From the NCBI GenBank assembly GCA_019009955.1, contig CM032229.1, positions 151,017,501-151,081,500 on the forward strand: a DNA stretch of 64,000 bases, read 5' to 3'. Below, in pieces: positions 25,049-34,022 of the stretch (within the stretch, counting starts at the first letter, position 1; each line of letters begins with the position of its first letter). This stretch comes from Riptortus pedestris (taxonomy: Eukaryota; Arthropoda; Insecta; Hemiptera; Alydidae). Made by a program: the position numbers and the translations under genes. Below the pieces are notes generated by a model that saw nothing but the letters and a program-made list of their open reading frames with translations, made no database searches and had not been told where the DNA came from.

Positions 25049-25877
25049 GATTTCCCTCGTGAAGTTAACAATCTACATACTGCTAAACACTCAACACCAC
25101 CGTAAATATTAAGTGAATAAATACAAACAATAATAAGAAACCTCCCGGCGGAAAGCATCTGAAATATAAACAAATAGTTCTGCCAACTTCTAAACAGAAA
25201 GAAAAACAATTACTGTAATGTATCTGAATATAACTTATTAATTTGATTGAAAACTATTTACTTTATCTAGTACTGAAATGAATAATGAATCAGAATAATT
25301 TGTATCTGAATCAATCAAATTTAAGTAGTCCGAAAACTTAAAAAGGGAGGGGGACGAGAAAATATTTGCATACATGTCGAATAATAAACAACACAATATT
25401 TGGTATTTAAGCTTTGAATGATGTGGTTTATTACATAACTGAATAATGTTTATGTAAGATGAGTAGAAGTGGGGGTTTGCTGTAGGCTGAAAACTGAAAA
25501 ATGGAAATATCTCGGTTAATATTCAAGATAGAGAATAAATGTATATAACAATGTTTAATTTTCTATAAGATTGATTCTATTCATTTTTTCGATCTGTATA
25601 GTAATGGATATATTTCGAATTTTCAAAATTCTCCCCCTAAGTCTGATTTCAGCCGTTAACAAACTTGATCTTTCTTTTTACATAAAACAACTAAATATCG
25701 AGTTTGGTAAGGATTAAACAATAGAGCGGTAACAGACAAATATATATACATAGTTTTGAACGGACCTCATTTTCATCATCTCCTAGGTAGGATTGATGGA
25801 CATCTGAAGAAAAATTTTGAAAATTGTGTCATGAGTACGATCTCAATAGCTTTTTTCCCGTAAGGGAAATACGCTAA
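25049..25877 (-). repeat. Family A repeat, copy inserted within a SINE
   Basis: Minus-strand copy from CCCGTAAGGGAAATACGCTA at the high end to ATTTCCCTCGTGAAGTTAAC at the low end, with the GAAAATGAGGTCCGTTCAAA block (here carrying only a short TATATATA tract) and AATATTAACCGAGATATTTC. Both flanks are SINE body, so it inserted into the SINE, with loss of about 25-30 bp of SINE sequence. The GCAGCCCC hairpin seen at the end of other copies is absent here. Confidence 0.75.
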
Positions 25878-25879
25878 AA

Positions 25880-25946
25880 AGGTGGTAACCTGTAGATAAT
25901 TTGTCCCTATACGCCGTTGTAGCATAAAGTGGATAATTAAGAACAA
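25880..25946 (+). repeat. tRNA-derived SINE, copy 3, right part
   Basis: GTGGTAACCTGTAGATAATT and TGTAGCATAAAGTGGATAAT complete the SINE begun at 24940. Confidence 0.6.
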
Positions 25947-27264
25947 AAAAGAATAATTCAAATATTATGCAGACCAGATTATATAATAACTAACTTCGCT
26001 AGATTATTCAATTAAAAACTCAACACTTATCACAAGAACTAGCAACAACTGTGGTTGGTTTCAAATGACTAATTACCCAAAGAGAAATTGCAATTGCCTT
26101 TAAGGTGTGCTGAACTATATAATCTTGATATTATACTTAGAACCACGGCCATCCTTCTCGATTCTTGACTCCCTGGCAGTGAGTACTACTAATGCTTACA
26201 CATTTTTTCTACACATTCCATACTTCCAGGTAAAAGAAATTTCATGACACGAAGAGTACAAACATGACAGAACTTCTAAGTGTATTAAGCAAACGTTTAG
26301 GCCTATACGAGAATAACTAAAGTACATGTTAAAAACACTCTCGTAAGAAGGGATACCTGGTTACAGAACACAGAAACGAATAAAATACAAAGTCAGGGAG
26401 TAGAATTACCCAATGACAATGAAAAAAATGAAACGTTATTTCAGAAAAAAAAATCCTTATAATTCAGTAAGTACATTTAAAATTCACTGAAACTGTAAGT
26501 GATAATTCAGATACATAGAAAACAGGTTGTAATTATTGTAATAATTCAAGGTCACATATAAAACACATTCAACTTGCAATCTATTAATAATTCAAAACTA
26601 GATTCTATGAATAATAAACACTTTTACATAAACTATGGCCTCGGACTTATAAGAGAAATAAATAGAGAAATACAATTACATCCTCAGGTACAAAAATACT
26701 CATCAACATTCTTCCACATGGCTTTAATTTATTTTTATTTTTTGGAGAGAATATATATTGTTATATAATCAAAAAAGCTATAAAAAAAACTAACGTTCTG
26801 TCAAAAAATATTTAATACATTTGTGCATCTGGGACATCTACATATATAAGGAGAATGTACTAAATTAATCAAGATACCTTAATTCAGAAACTATTTGAAT
26901 TATATTTTGCGTTTAATAAACACTATTCATCAAATATTTTTGCAACAAGTAATGCAACTTTATCATACCTGTCTACCCCAAGACACCTACTTAAAACTTT
27001 TCAAGTATGCATTTACACATAACATAAGGACGACATTAGCTAAATTATTCACAAACTGTACAAACCTCAAAAGTAAAATACTTCGTCAACAAAATTAACA
27101 GATAATGAAACTGCGAAGAATTAACAAGAAAATGTGCAAATGAAAACATATAACTTGTGTCCGATTTATCAAAAAGGCAAATCGATTTTAACTCGAGATA
27201 TAAAGAGGTAAATTCTGAGTTGGTATTCTGGCAGGTGGAAGTGACTTCTAATGTAGGTTGAAAG
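25947..27264. other. Intergenic AT-rich DNA, nothing recognised
   Basis: No coding motif, RNA or known repeat seen. Short open frames here (60-67 codons) have no protein-like pattern I recognise. Confidence 0.4.
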
Positions 27265-27562
27265 AAAGAATTGGCTACGCTTCCACTATATTATTATGTG
27301 CATTTTTTATAGCTTTCCTAGTGGCTTCATTGTATTTTATAGTAGGGTCCGATTCTAATTGAACACATTTTAAATCTCTGATTACTTCTAAAACTTTATC
27401 ATCGTATGTTTTTCTATTCATCATCACTCACGAGGCGCCTTTATCAGCTCTTGTAACTATAAGGTTCTTTCCTTTAATTTTATTTATTAACTTATTAATA
27501 TCCGGCCAATCCCGACAACTCGTTGACTTGAGTTATAGTGGAAGCGTAGCCAATTTTTTCAT
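27265..27562 (-). pseudogene. Penelope-like reverse-transcriptase fragment bounded by a short inverted repeat
   Basis: The minus strand reads RDWPDINKLINKIKGKNLIV, then TRADKGAS, an internal TGA, VMMNRKTYDDKVLEVIRDLK and QLESDPTIKYNEATRKA. The TRADKG...VMxxxxY...KV...DPT order is that of the N-terminal part of Penelope-like reverse transcriptases. The piece lies between ATTGGCTACGCTTCCACTAT (27270-27289) and its inverse TATAGTGGAAGCGTAGCCAA (27536-27555). Endonuclease and catalytic motifs are absent; it is dead. Confidence 0.55.
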
Positions 27563-27640
27563 CCTACCTACATTAAAAAGGTAAATGTTGTACGAGGAAT
27601 GATGAATAAAGAAAGTGAAATACAGCATATAAGGAATCCT

Positions 27641-28118
27641 GGTGAAAGTGCATTTTAGTTCCCCCCTTGATGGCGCACAATGATGACGGCGGCCATCTTG
27701 TTTTTCTAACACCGAGGGTTGGAGATTTGTTTTTACTTTATCTTTTTTAACACTTTAAAATTTCCAAAATACGCCATCGGCGGTTAAAACCAGGGGGGGG
27801 GGAGGGAGGTAATTTTAACTTAAATTTTGTTAACTCACCTAATTTACCAGGCGCATGTTCTTCCCACATTTTGGGCATCCGTATGTAGGTGATAAGAATC
27901 CTATTTTTATGCACCATTCTATAACGGCACGCTTTCCCTGCACTTCCAATTTTGTAAAAAACTTAGTCGTGCACTCACTTTGAGCCATAGCTAAAATGGA
28001 TATGGTATGAATAGTAAACACTACCAAAAACAATATGTCGGACGGTAGCAAGAAACAAGATGTCGGACAGTGACGTAACAAGATGGCGGCTAGGGGGGAA
28101 CTAAAATGCACTTTAGCC
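27641..28118 (-). mobile_element. Merlin-like (IS1595-type) short DNA transposon, element 1
   Basis: 478 bp. Terminal inverted repeats GGTGAAAGTGCATTTTAGTT (left) and GGCTAAAGTGCATTTTAGTT (right, inverted), continuing through CCCCCC. Flanked by an 8-bp target duplication GGAATCCT at 27633-27640 and 28119-28126. Merlin/IS1595 elements are known for 8-9 bp duplications. Encodes only an N-terminal transposase exon, so non-autonomous. The inner part repeats GGCGGCCATCTTG and its inverse near the two ends. Confidence 0.65.
27839..27988 (-). CDS. N-terminal exon of a Merlin-like transposase with zinc ribbon
   Basis: 49-codon frame starting MAQSECTTKFFTKLEVQGKR. The second half, VIEWCIKIGFLSPTYGCPKC then GKNMRLVN, follows the pattern of IS1595/ISXO2-type transposases, where a helix ending W-C-x-x-x-G-L-L precedes a C-x2-C zinc half-site. 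The frame stops in TAG immediately before a perfect splice donor (AG|GTGAGT at 27837). The second half of the zinc ribbon and the DDE catalytic domain are not in this element, so it cannot catalyse transposition. A longer open frame on the same strand continues upstream of this ATG. Assignment rests on remembered family pattern. Confidence 0.5.
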   Translation of the reverse strand: MAQSECTTKFFTKLEVQGKRAVIEWCIKIGFLSPTYGCPKCGKNMRLVN

Positions 28119-28221
28119 GGAATCCTCATTATATGTTGCCACAAATATTTACCTATAATTAAAATAACTAAACAAAAAAAACTGTTCAACTTTGAATCGC
28201 GAGTTTCTTTAATCAAGACAA

Positions 28222-28428
28222 TGTTATTTATGGGCGTACACTTAATACTCTTATCTACAGGCTACCATCTTTTTCTAACTAGGCTGAGACTAAGGGGTTT
28301 ACTTATGTTAGTCTACAATAAATAAATTCCTACTGCCCAGGTGCAAATCGAACCCACGGCCCTAGGTTAGTCAAATTCATTATGACGACACATTGGCTCA
28401 CATTGCTAAGCCTTGCTCCAAAAGAATC
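28222..28428 (-). repeat. tRNA-derived SINE, copy 4
   Basis: On the minus strand: GGGTTCGATTTGCACCTGGG, TAGGAATTTATTTATTGTAG, CCCCTTAGTCTCAGCCTAG and GGTAGCCTGTAGATAAG. Confidence 0.7.
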
Positions 28429-28504
28429 TTAAAGTGTAAAGAAAAAATAATTATTTATTGGCTGTATTATGGTTTTACATAAGATTTCTGCAATCCAAGG
28501 GTAG

Positions 28505-28660
28505 ACGTGAATGTAATTTTTTTTTTATTTAACGTGTTTCCTGTACATAGTAACCCTATGTGGAGGGATTTTATTTTCTGCACATCCCATGCATATTTGC
28601 ATTATATATGCATTTTGTCAAAACATTTAACAATTTATATATATATATATATATATATTA
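28505..28660 (+). repeat. Direct duplication, first unit (left half)
   Basis: Contains CTATGTGGAGGGATTTTATT, CACATCCCATGCATATTTGC and a (TA)n tract (28637-28658). The same order recurs at about 29515-29640. The right half of this unit continues after the transposon at 29337 (CCATTAAATAACCAATAAAA, CTCTCTCAGCTTAAGAATAT). Confidence 0.75.
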
Positions 28661-28668
28661 AAAATGTA

Positions 28669-29336
28669 GGTACTTGTGTATTATATCCACCACATTTTAG
28701 TTCCACTAGTTGCACGCTAGAGTGCGCTACTGTTTTAAGTAGTACGATTCATTGCCCGCAAGGGAGGTTATACTTACCTTATAACCTTCTACGGAATTAT
28801 AATGATAAATAAAAGAAAACACAATTTTTTAAAATAAAACATTTTATTCACATTTAGGCGGGAAATACAATTTTAAATGCACTTATTGCATTTTGAGTTG
28901 TTTTTTGCAAAAATTGACAGATGTCAATTCTTCGCACCAGCAGTAAATGGACTTAAATGCATTACAAAATGGAATTTTACTTCCTTCGAACCAAGTGCCA
29001 ATCCGAACGCCGACTTGCTCACCACACTTTCTTACATTACACTTCCAAAAGCCACATTTTTTTCCAATTATAAAGTTTCATACAATGTGATTTAGAACAC
29101 TTTCTTCTGATAGCTAAAATATTCCTCTCCTGTAAATATTTAACAGCGTCTTCTTCAGTCGTTGGCAAATCCCAAAGAGGCATTTTTAAAGGACTAAGAA
29201 ACACTAAACAGCATAATAAACAGCAAACGCAACTATGACAAAAGATAACCTCATTTGCCTGGGAGAGCTAGCGTCGCACTTCAGTAGCGCATTCTAGCGT
29301 GGAACTAAAATGTGGTGGATATAATACACAAGTACC
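28669..29336 (-). mobile_element. Merlin-like DNA transposon, element 2, with preserved empty site
   Basis: 668 bp. Long terminal inverted repeats starting GGTACTTGTGTATTATATCC and continuing through CACCACATTTTAGTTCCAC; CATTTTAGTTCC is shared with element 1. Target duplication AAAATGTA at 28661-28668 and 29337-29344. The neighbouring duplicate unit at about 29630-29645 shows a single AAAATGTA in the matching context, i.e. the unoccupied site. Encodes a broken N-terminal transposase piece only. Confidence 0.75.
28883..29183 (-). pseudogene. Frameshifted N-terminal part of a Merlin-like transposase
   Basis: Starts MPLWDLPTTEEDAVKYLQER, continues NILAIRRKCSKSHCMKLYNW, then a frameshift in an A-run, after which the other frame reads CGFWKCNVRKCGEQVGVRIG and TWFEGSKIPFCNAFKSIY. 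Two zinc-ribbon half-sites (C-x4-C and C-x4-C) and the V-R-x-G-T-W-F-x-x-S-x-x-P block match the region before the DDE domain in IS1595/ISXO2-type transposases. The catalytic domain is absent. It is better conserved in layout than the first element's exon but not functional. Confidence 0.55.
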
Positions 29337-29499
29337 AAAATGTAAACAAGAACATGGAAATTAAACTTGCCAAAAACAATTAAGGAATACCATTAAATAA
29401 CCAATAAAAAAATTACTTAATATTATCTTATATCTTACTCTCTCAGCTTAAGAATATCATAAGCTACACTGACGATTGCATATAAGAGCAGAGTTGTAG

Positions 29500-29800
29500 T
29501 ATTTTTTTTTTCTCTCTACATAGTAAGCCTATGTGGAGGGATTTTATTTTTCTGCACATCCCATGCATATTTGCATTATATGTGCATTTTGTCAAAAATT
29601 TTAACAATTTTTATATAATAATATATATACATATTAAAATGTAAATAAGATTATAAAAATTGAACTTGATAAAATAAAACAAAAAACATTAAATAGTACA
29701 ATTAAATAACCAATAAAAATTACATAATCTTAATTTTATATTATCTTTACCTCTCTCAGGTTAAGGATATCGTTGGCTATTTCTTTTAATAAATTAAGGT
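29500..29800 (+). repeat. Direct duplication, second unit (without the transposon)
   Basis: Repeats the order of 28505-28660 plus 29337-29475: CTATGTGGAGGGATTTTATT, TGCATATTTGCATTATATG, TTAAAATGTAAATAAG, AATTAAATAACCAATAAAA, CTCTCTCAGGTTAAGGATAT. It lacks the Merlin-like element. Confidence 0.7.
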
Positions 29801-30429
29801 GTTTTAAAAATAAAAGATCGGGGCTGATAAGCAATGCGAGAATATTAGTCTTTAACTGAATTTATATGTCTTGAGTCAGTCTACATTTATAAATCAGGTT
29901 GGTGAATGTCTGTTCAGTGTAACTATCGCATTTACAAGTATGTATTTGAGTCAGTAAGCTTGAATCTGTTTAAGCACGAGTTTGTATTTTCGTGTCAAGT
30001 TAGTATTTGTGTTAGATATAATGTATATTGGGATAGTGAGATATTGGTTTTTAAAACAGGGATATATAATTTTAGATGTAATCCTTTATCTGTTTGATTT
30101 CATCCCTGTTGCCACAAATTAATACATGTTTCTCCTAGTAAAGACTCCAACACAGTTGGAGTAATTTTATTGTAAATTACCTTTTAACTAAGGTATCACT
30201 TTAACGTTCTTCGTTAAATAATGAAATAAACGTTTCAAACACATCACTTTTATTTTAGAAAGTTGTAACATAGTTAATGAAACATGTAACAAGAAAATTA
30301 ATTAAAGCACACACAACTGGGGCTACAACATATCTATATTGGTCTCTGCCATTTACATAGCTGACTTAAATGTTGCCCTGGCGGCGTATATAGTTCCTGT
30401 TTCCCTACATCACTTCCCGGCAGGTTATC
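29801..30429. other. Unclassified DNA, possibly the 3' region of the LINE fragment
   Basis: No gene recognised. It lies directly downstream (on the minus strand) of the LINE fragment below and may be its 3' UTR; nothing in the sequence proves this. Confidence 0.3.
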
Positions 30430-31200
30430 TTATGGTTACCTCTACAGCTATTCAAGACAACCGTTATTATTATTGTTCCGGCGCACTTCCGCCACAACCT
30501 CTTCGCTACTTTTAGTGGCACTTTTGGCTTGGATATCGACTATTTCATTGCCCATAATTTTTGCATGTGCCATGACCCATTTGAAGTGAATGAAAGTCCG
30601 TCTGTGTTTTAATTGTGTTATATTATGGCGTATTTGTTCTATATGTTAGTCGTGTTTTTTTTATCTTGTCTAGTTTGTGTAAAAGCATTTGACTGTCTGT
30701 GTGTAGTAGAATATAAGTGTTTGGCTGCAAGTCCATTTCATTTAAGTACATACTTTAGAGCCTGTAAGACGGCAATAATTTCTGCCTGGTTATTAAAACA
30801 ATGGTTGCCTAATTTAATTTTTTTACATTTTATAAGATCATCAGTTTTATTTCCTACATTCCTACCTGTGCCCTGTCCATCCTTGCTACTGTCTGTGCAA
30901 ATTGTATTTTGGTATGAGTGATTTGTATTTTCTGTAATAATTACAATGTCGGGCGTTTGTCCAGGATGTGTCCAATTCATGTAAGGTACCGGGTATTCTA
31001 GGGGTAAGGTACCGGGTTTTAGTTTGATGCAGTTTTAGTATATTGTATCTGTCAGTATATTTATCCGCTATTATCGTAACAGGGACCAAATTGAACAAGA
31101 CAGATACAGCTTCAAGTGAAATAGTGCGATATCCTTTTATTATTTTAATTCCTATGAGCCTTTGAACCCTCTCGAGCTTTTCACAGTGAATGCAACCTAT
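30430..31200 (-). pseudogene. R1/I-type LINE fragment: reverse-transcriptase tail and RNase H domain
   Basis: On the minus strand, about 31175-31050 reads LEKLERVQRLIGIKIIKGYR then TISLEAVSVLFNLVPVTI, the block between reverse transcriptase and RNase H in R1/I-type LINEs. At 30980-30738 is CTDSSKDGQGTG (first catalytic Asp of RNase H) and NNQAEIIAVLQAL (catalytic Glu). After a degraded stretch, 30600-30480 reads FIHFKWVMAHAKIMGNEIVD, the W-V-x-A-H-x-G-x-x-G-N-E-x-x-D motif. Frameshifts separate the parts, so the copy is dead. Confidence 0.6.
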
Positions 31201-31719
31201 GAAAATCTACTTTCAGGTATTATGTAATAACTTCACAGGGCCGATTTCTAAAGCCAATCAATTTTCAAATTTATTTTACATTTTTAGTTAGGACGAAGTT
31301 TTTAAGTTGACAATTTGAACGATATTAATTCTTAACATCTCGTGTGTGATAGTTATTTTGCAACTTTATTAAAATAAATTTAAAGACTGAATTTATTAAA
31401 CTCAAAGAGCGCTAAAAATAATTAATTAATATATTTCAAACTATCCAACTAATAGTCAAATTTTCACGAAATTTTGTTTTTAAATGAAATCTTATTCCGC
31501 TCTGAGAATACAATATAGACAACATTGCTGAGAAATATCGCATTCAATTAGAATGAACACTCCAATATATCTTAAGCTCACTTCTAGAACAAAATAGTTC
31601 CAAAGGACATTCAGGCCAAATTGCCATTCGGTTAAAAATAAAAACCATGGACAAAGTACTTACACATTCAGTGAAATACTTGGCGCGAACGTAAATTAGT
31701 AGAATCGTGAAAATTTGAT

Positions 31720-31912
31720 TAGAAATTAATTTTTATTTATTCTTCAAAATTAAAATTTATTTTCTACAAGTTGCCTATAGTTCCTTGACCCTTTAGGTAA
31801 AGCAATATGCTGAGAAAGGAAGTGTAATTGTACACTTTGAAGCCCTGCTATAAAAATAACATCATTATCCAGGCAACAATGATTTCCAGGGCATCGCCGG
31901 GTGCCTTAGCTA
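31720..31912 (+). mobile_element. Family B (Helitron-like) 3' end, copy 2
   Basis: Aligns with about 15440-15642: TTCTTCAAAATTAAAATTTA, AGTGTAATTGTACACTTTGA and AACAATGATTTCCAGGGCAT followed by CGCCGGGTGCCTTAGC. The start of the copy is not determined; the 500 bp before it show no recognisable structure. Confidence 0.5.
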
Positions 31913-31918
31913 TCAAAG

Positions 31919-31965
<47 letters not shown>
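31919..31965. repeat. (TA)n microsatellite
   Basis: About 23 TA units directly after the family B 3' end, the same arrangement as at 15641. Confidence 0.9.
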
Positions 31966-31967
<2 letters not shown>

Positions 31968-31972
31968 ACTGT

Positions 31973-32697
31973 TATAGTTGAGTTCATGAGACATGAGACA
32001 GTCCGCGCATGGGAGTGGGGATGGGTGGTAGGCTTGGTGGGGATGAGAGGACGTGTACTACCCAAGCTGAACATATTTGCCAGCATGTCGTACACTTGCT
32101 CCAGCCCTTTAAGTATCGATACTGAGTACTTGCAGTCTAACCTTTCTCTAGTATATGTTCTACTTTTCCTAATTTATATGAAAATATAGTGCAGAAAATG
32201 AGAAGCAGCATTGATTAAACATTATTAAAAATCAAACATGAATAAAAAAATAAAATAATTATTTAATGCACAAAAAACGTAATTTATTATTGATTAGTGA
32301 TAATAGAAAGTTAGTGGAATTGCATATACTTGCATAGTTTACATAAATAATATTTTGACATTATTATTTAATTTTTTTTTTAAACTTGCAGAAAATTATT
32401 TATACTTAAAACTTATATTATTATTTTAGAAACTATATTTCTTTGTTTAGAAACTTAAAGATAATTTATAAGCTTACAGATAATTATTTTTATTACTTAA
32501 AGATATATTTTTAAAAATGTAAAGATCATTTTTTTTTTATAAATTAGACAATGATTCGTGATACTTAAAACTTACAAATACCTTTTTAAAAACCTACAGA
32601 TAATTTTCTTACCAAAATTACATTTCAAAAAATATCAAAATAACTTATTTACCATCTAAATTAATAGAAGTTAAATAAAATATAACAAGTTAACTTT

Positions 32698-32758
<61 letters not shown>

Positions 32759-33285
32759 GGTCAAATGACAACCCCATCTCCTCAATGCCGCTTAAGGGCT
32801 CATCATTATCATCGCCGCTTGAATGTATGCCACTATCACTGTCAATTTAAATTTAAATGGCGACTTATTGACAGGTACACTAGGGATGGTGAAAAAATAT
32901 CAATATTTCCCCCAAAAAATATCTAAATAATACTTGATATTCCCCCCCCCCCGATATATCGGTATTTCGATATTAAAATTCAAGTATCGAAAACCGATTT
33001 CTTTTTTTAAAAACAAAAATAATTGTTGCAACGTATTAGCTTGAGGTTAGAGCAAGACCTTGCAGGGATTTATATCGACATTTCTTCCTACATAACCAAG
33101 ATAGGGTTAGATTTTAGCTTCAAGCTACACTACATACACACTGAGGGCTAATATTTTCAGGACGCCCGATACATATCCGTAGCTCACGAGAGTCGTTAAC
33201 AGACTGATAACGGGAGCATTCGCAATAGCCTTCTTTGCTACTGCGCATCCTAGCCACTGTCTCATGTCTTATGAACTCAGCTATA
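31973..33285. mobile_element. DNA transposon-like element with about 30-bp inverted termini
   Basis: Left TATAGTTGAGTTCATGAGAC then ATGAGACAGT; right, inverted, TATAGCTGAGTTCATAAGAC then ATGAGACAGT. The flanks fit a family A sequence (TTTGACTGTTA on the left, CTCTCTAACGGTCGCAATTTTT on the right), so it interrupted such a copy at a TA. About 1.3 kb, with a second (TA)n at 32699-32752 and a CGATATATCGGTATTTCGAT palindromic patch near 32953-32972 that resembles hAT-type MITE ends. No transposase frame seen, so non-autonomous. Confidence 0.5.
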
Positions 33286-33395
33286 CCTCTCTAACGGTCG
33301 CAATTTTTAGCGGTTCCCCTCAAGGGAAATCAGCTATTGAGGTTGTACTCACGATAGATTTTCATCAACTTTCTTCAAATGTCCAACTTGTCTTT
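33286..33395 (+). repeat. Family A fragment
   Basis: CTCTCTAACGGTCGCAATTT is joined directly to the start module (CCCCTCAAGGGAAATCAGCT, GAGGTTGTACTCACGAT), the reverse of the usual order, indicating a rearranged or tandem copy. Confidence 0.6.
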
Positions 33396-34022
33396 AGTTC
33401 CAGCATATTTTACATTTATTTTTTTTTTACATATGAAGTCATTAAAGCACCACTCGTTTTTATTGCAACCGACTCCTCAAGCTGAAGGAACTTGGGAAAA
33501 CACCTTTGTTAAGTCATCAGCCTGGATTATTTCCTTCATAAATTGACTTAGATACTGATGGAAGCTGTGCATTTAAGAAGATAGAAAAGAGCAAAATAAT
33601 ATAAGAACAAGTAGCTCATAGTATTTAGGGATGACTAATTTTATAACTTATGTAATACATTTAAACATTATTTAATTTAATTGAAGATACCTATTTAGAC
33701 AGTTAATTTGTAGGAATTATTGGAATTGTTACTGGTAAAGTAAATGTTTCTAATTCTAAAGACTAGTTTCTTTGCTTCCTTGCTTGGAACCTCTTTGGAC
33801 ATGATTTCTAGCTTTTGTTTTGGTATTGCATTTTGTTTTTAAAGTACTGTTTTGTTTATAGTATTCTGAAGATGCTTGATGTTAAAGCTTAGTGTTCTTT
33901 TTGTAATTATTGGACATATTTAAAGTTAAGCTGGACACACAACCATTTTTTTATATTCCTGGTGCCATAATATGTGTGATGGTTAATTCTAGCTGTGTAA
34001 TCACTATTTTATATTAGAAATA

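Noticed and set aside
26574..27098. Two open frames of 64-67 codons in intergenic DNA
   Set aside because: AT-rich composition, no motif, no start context or neighbouring exon.
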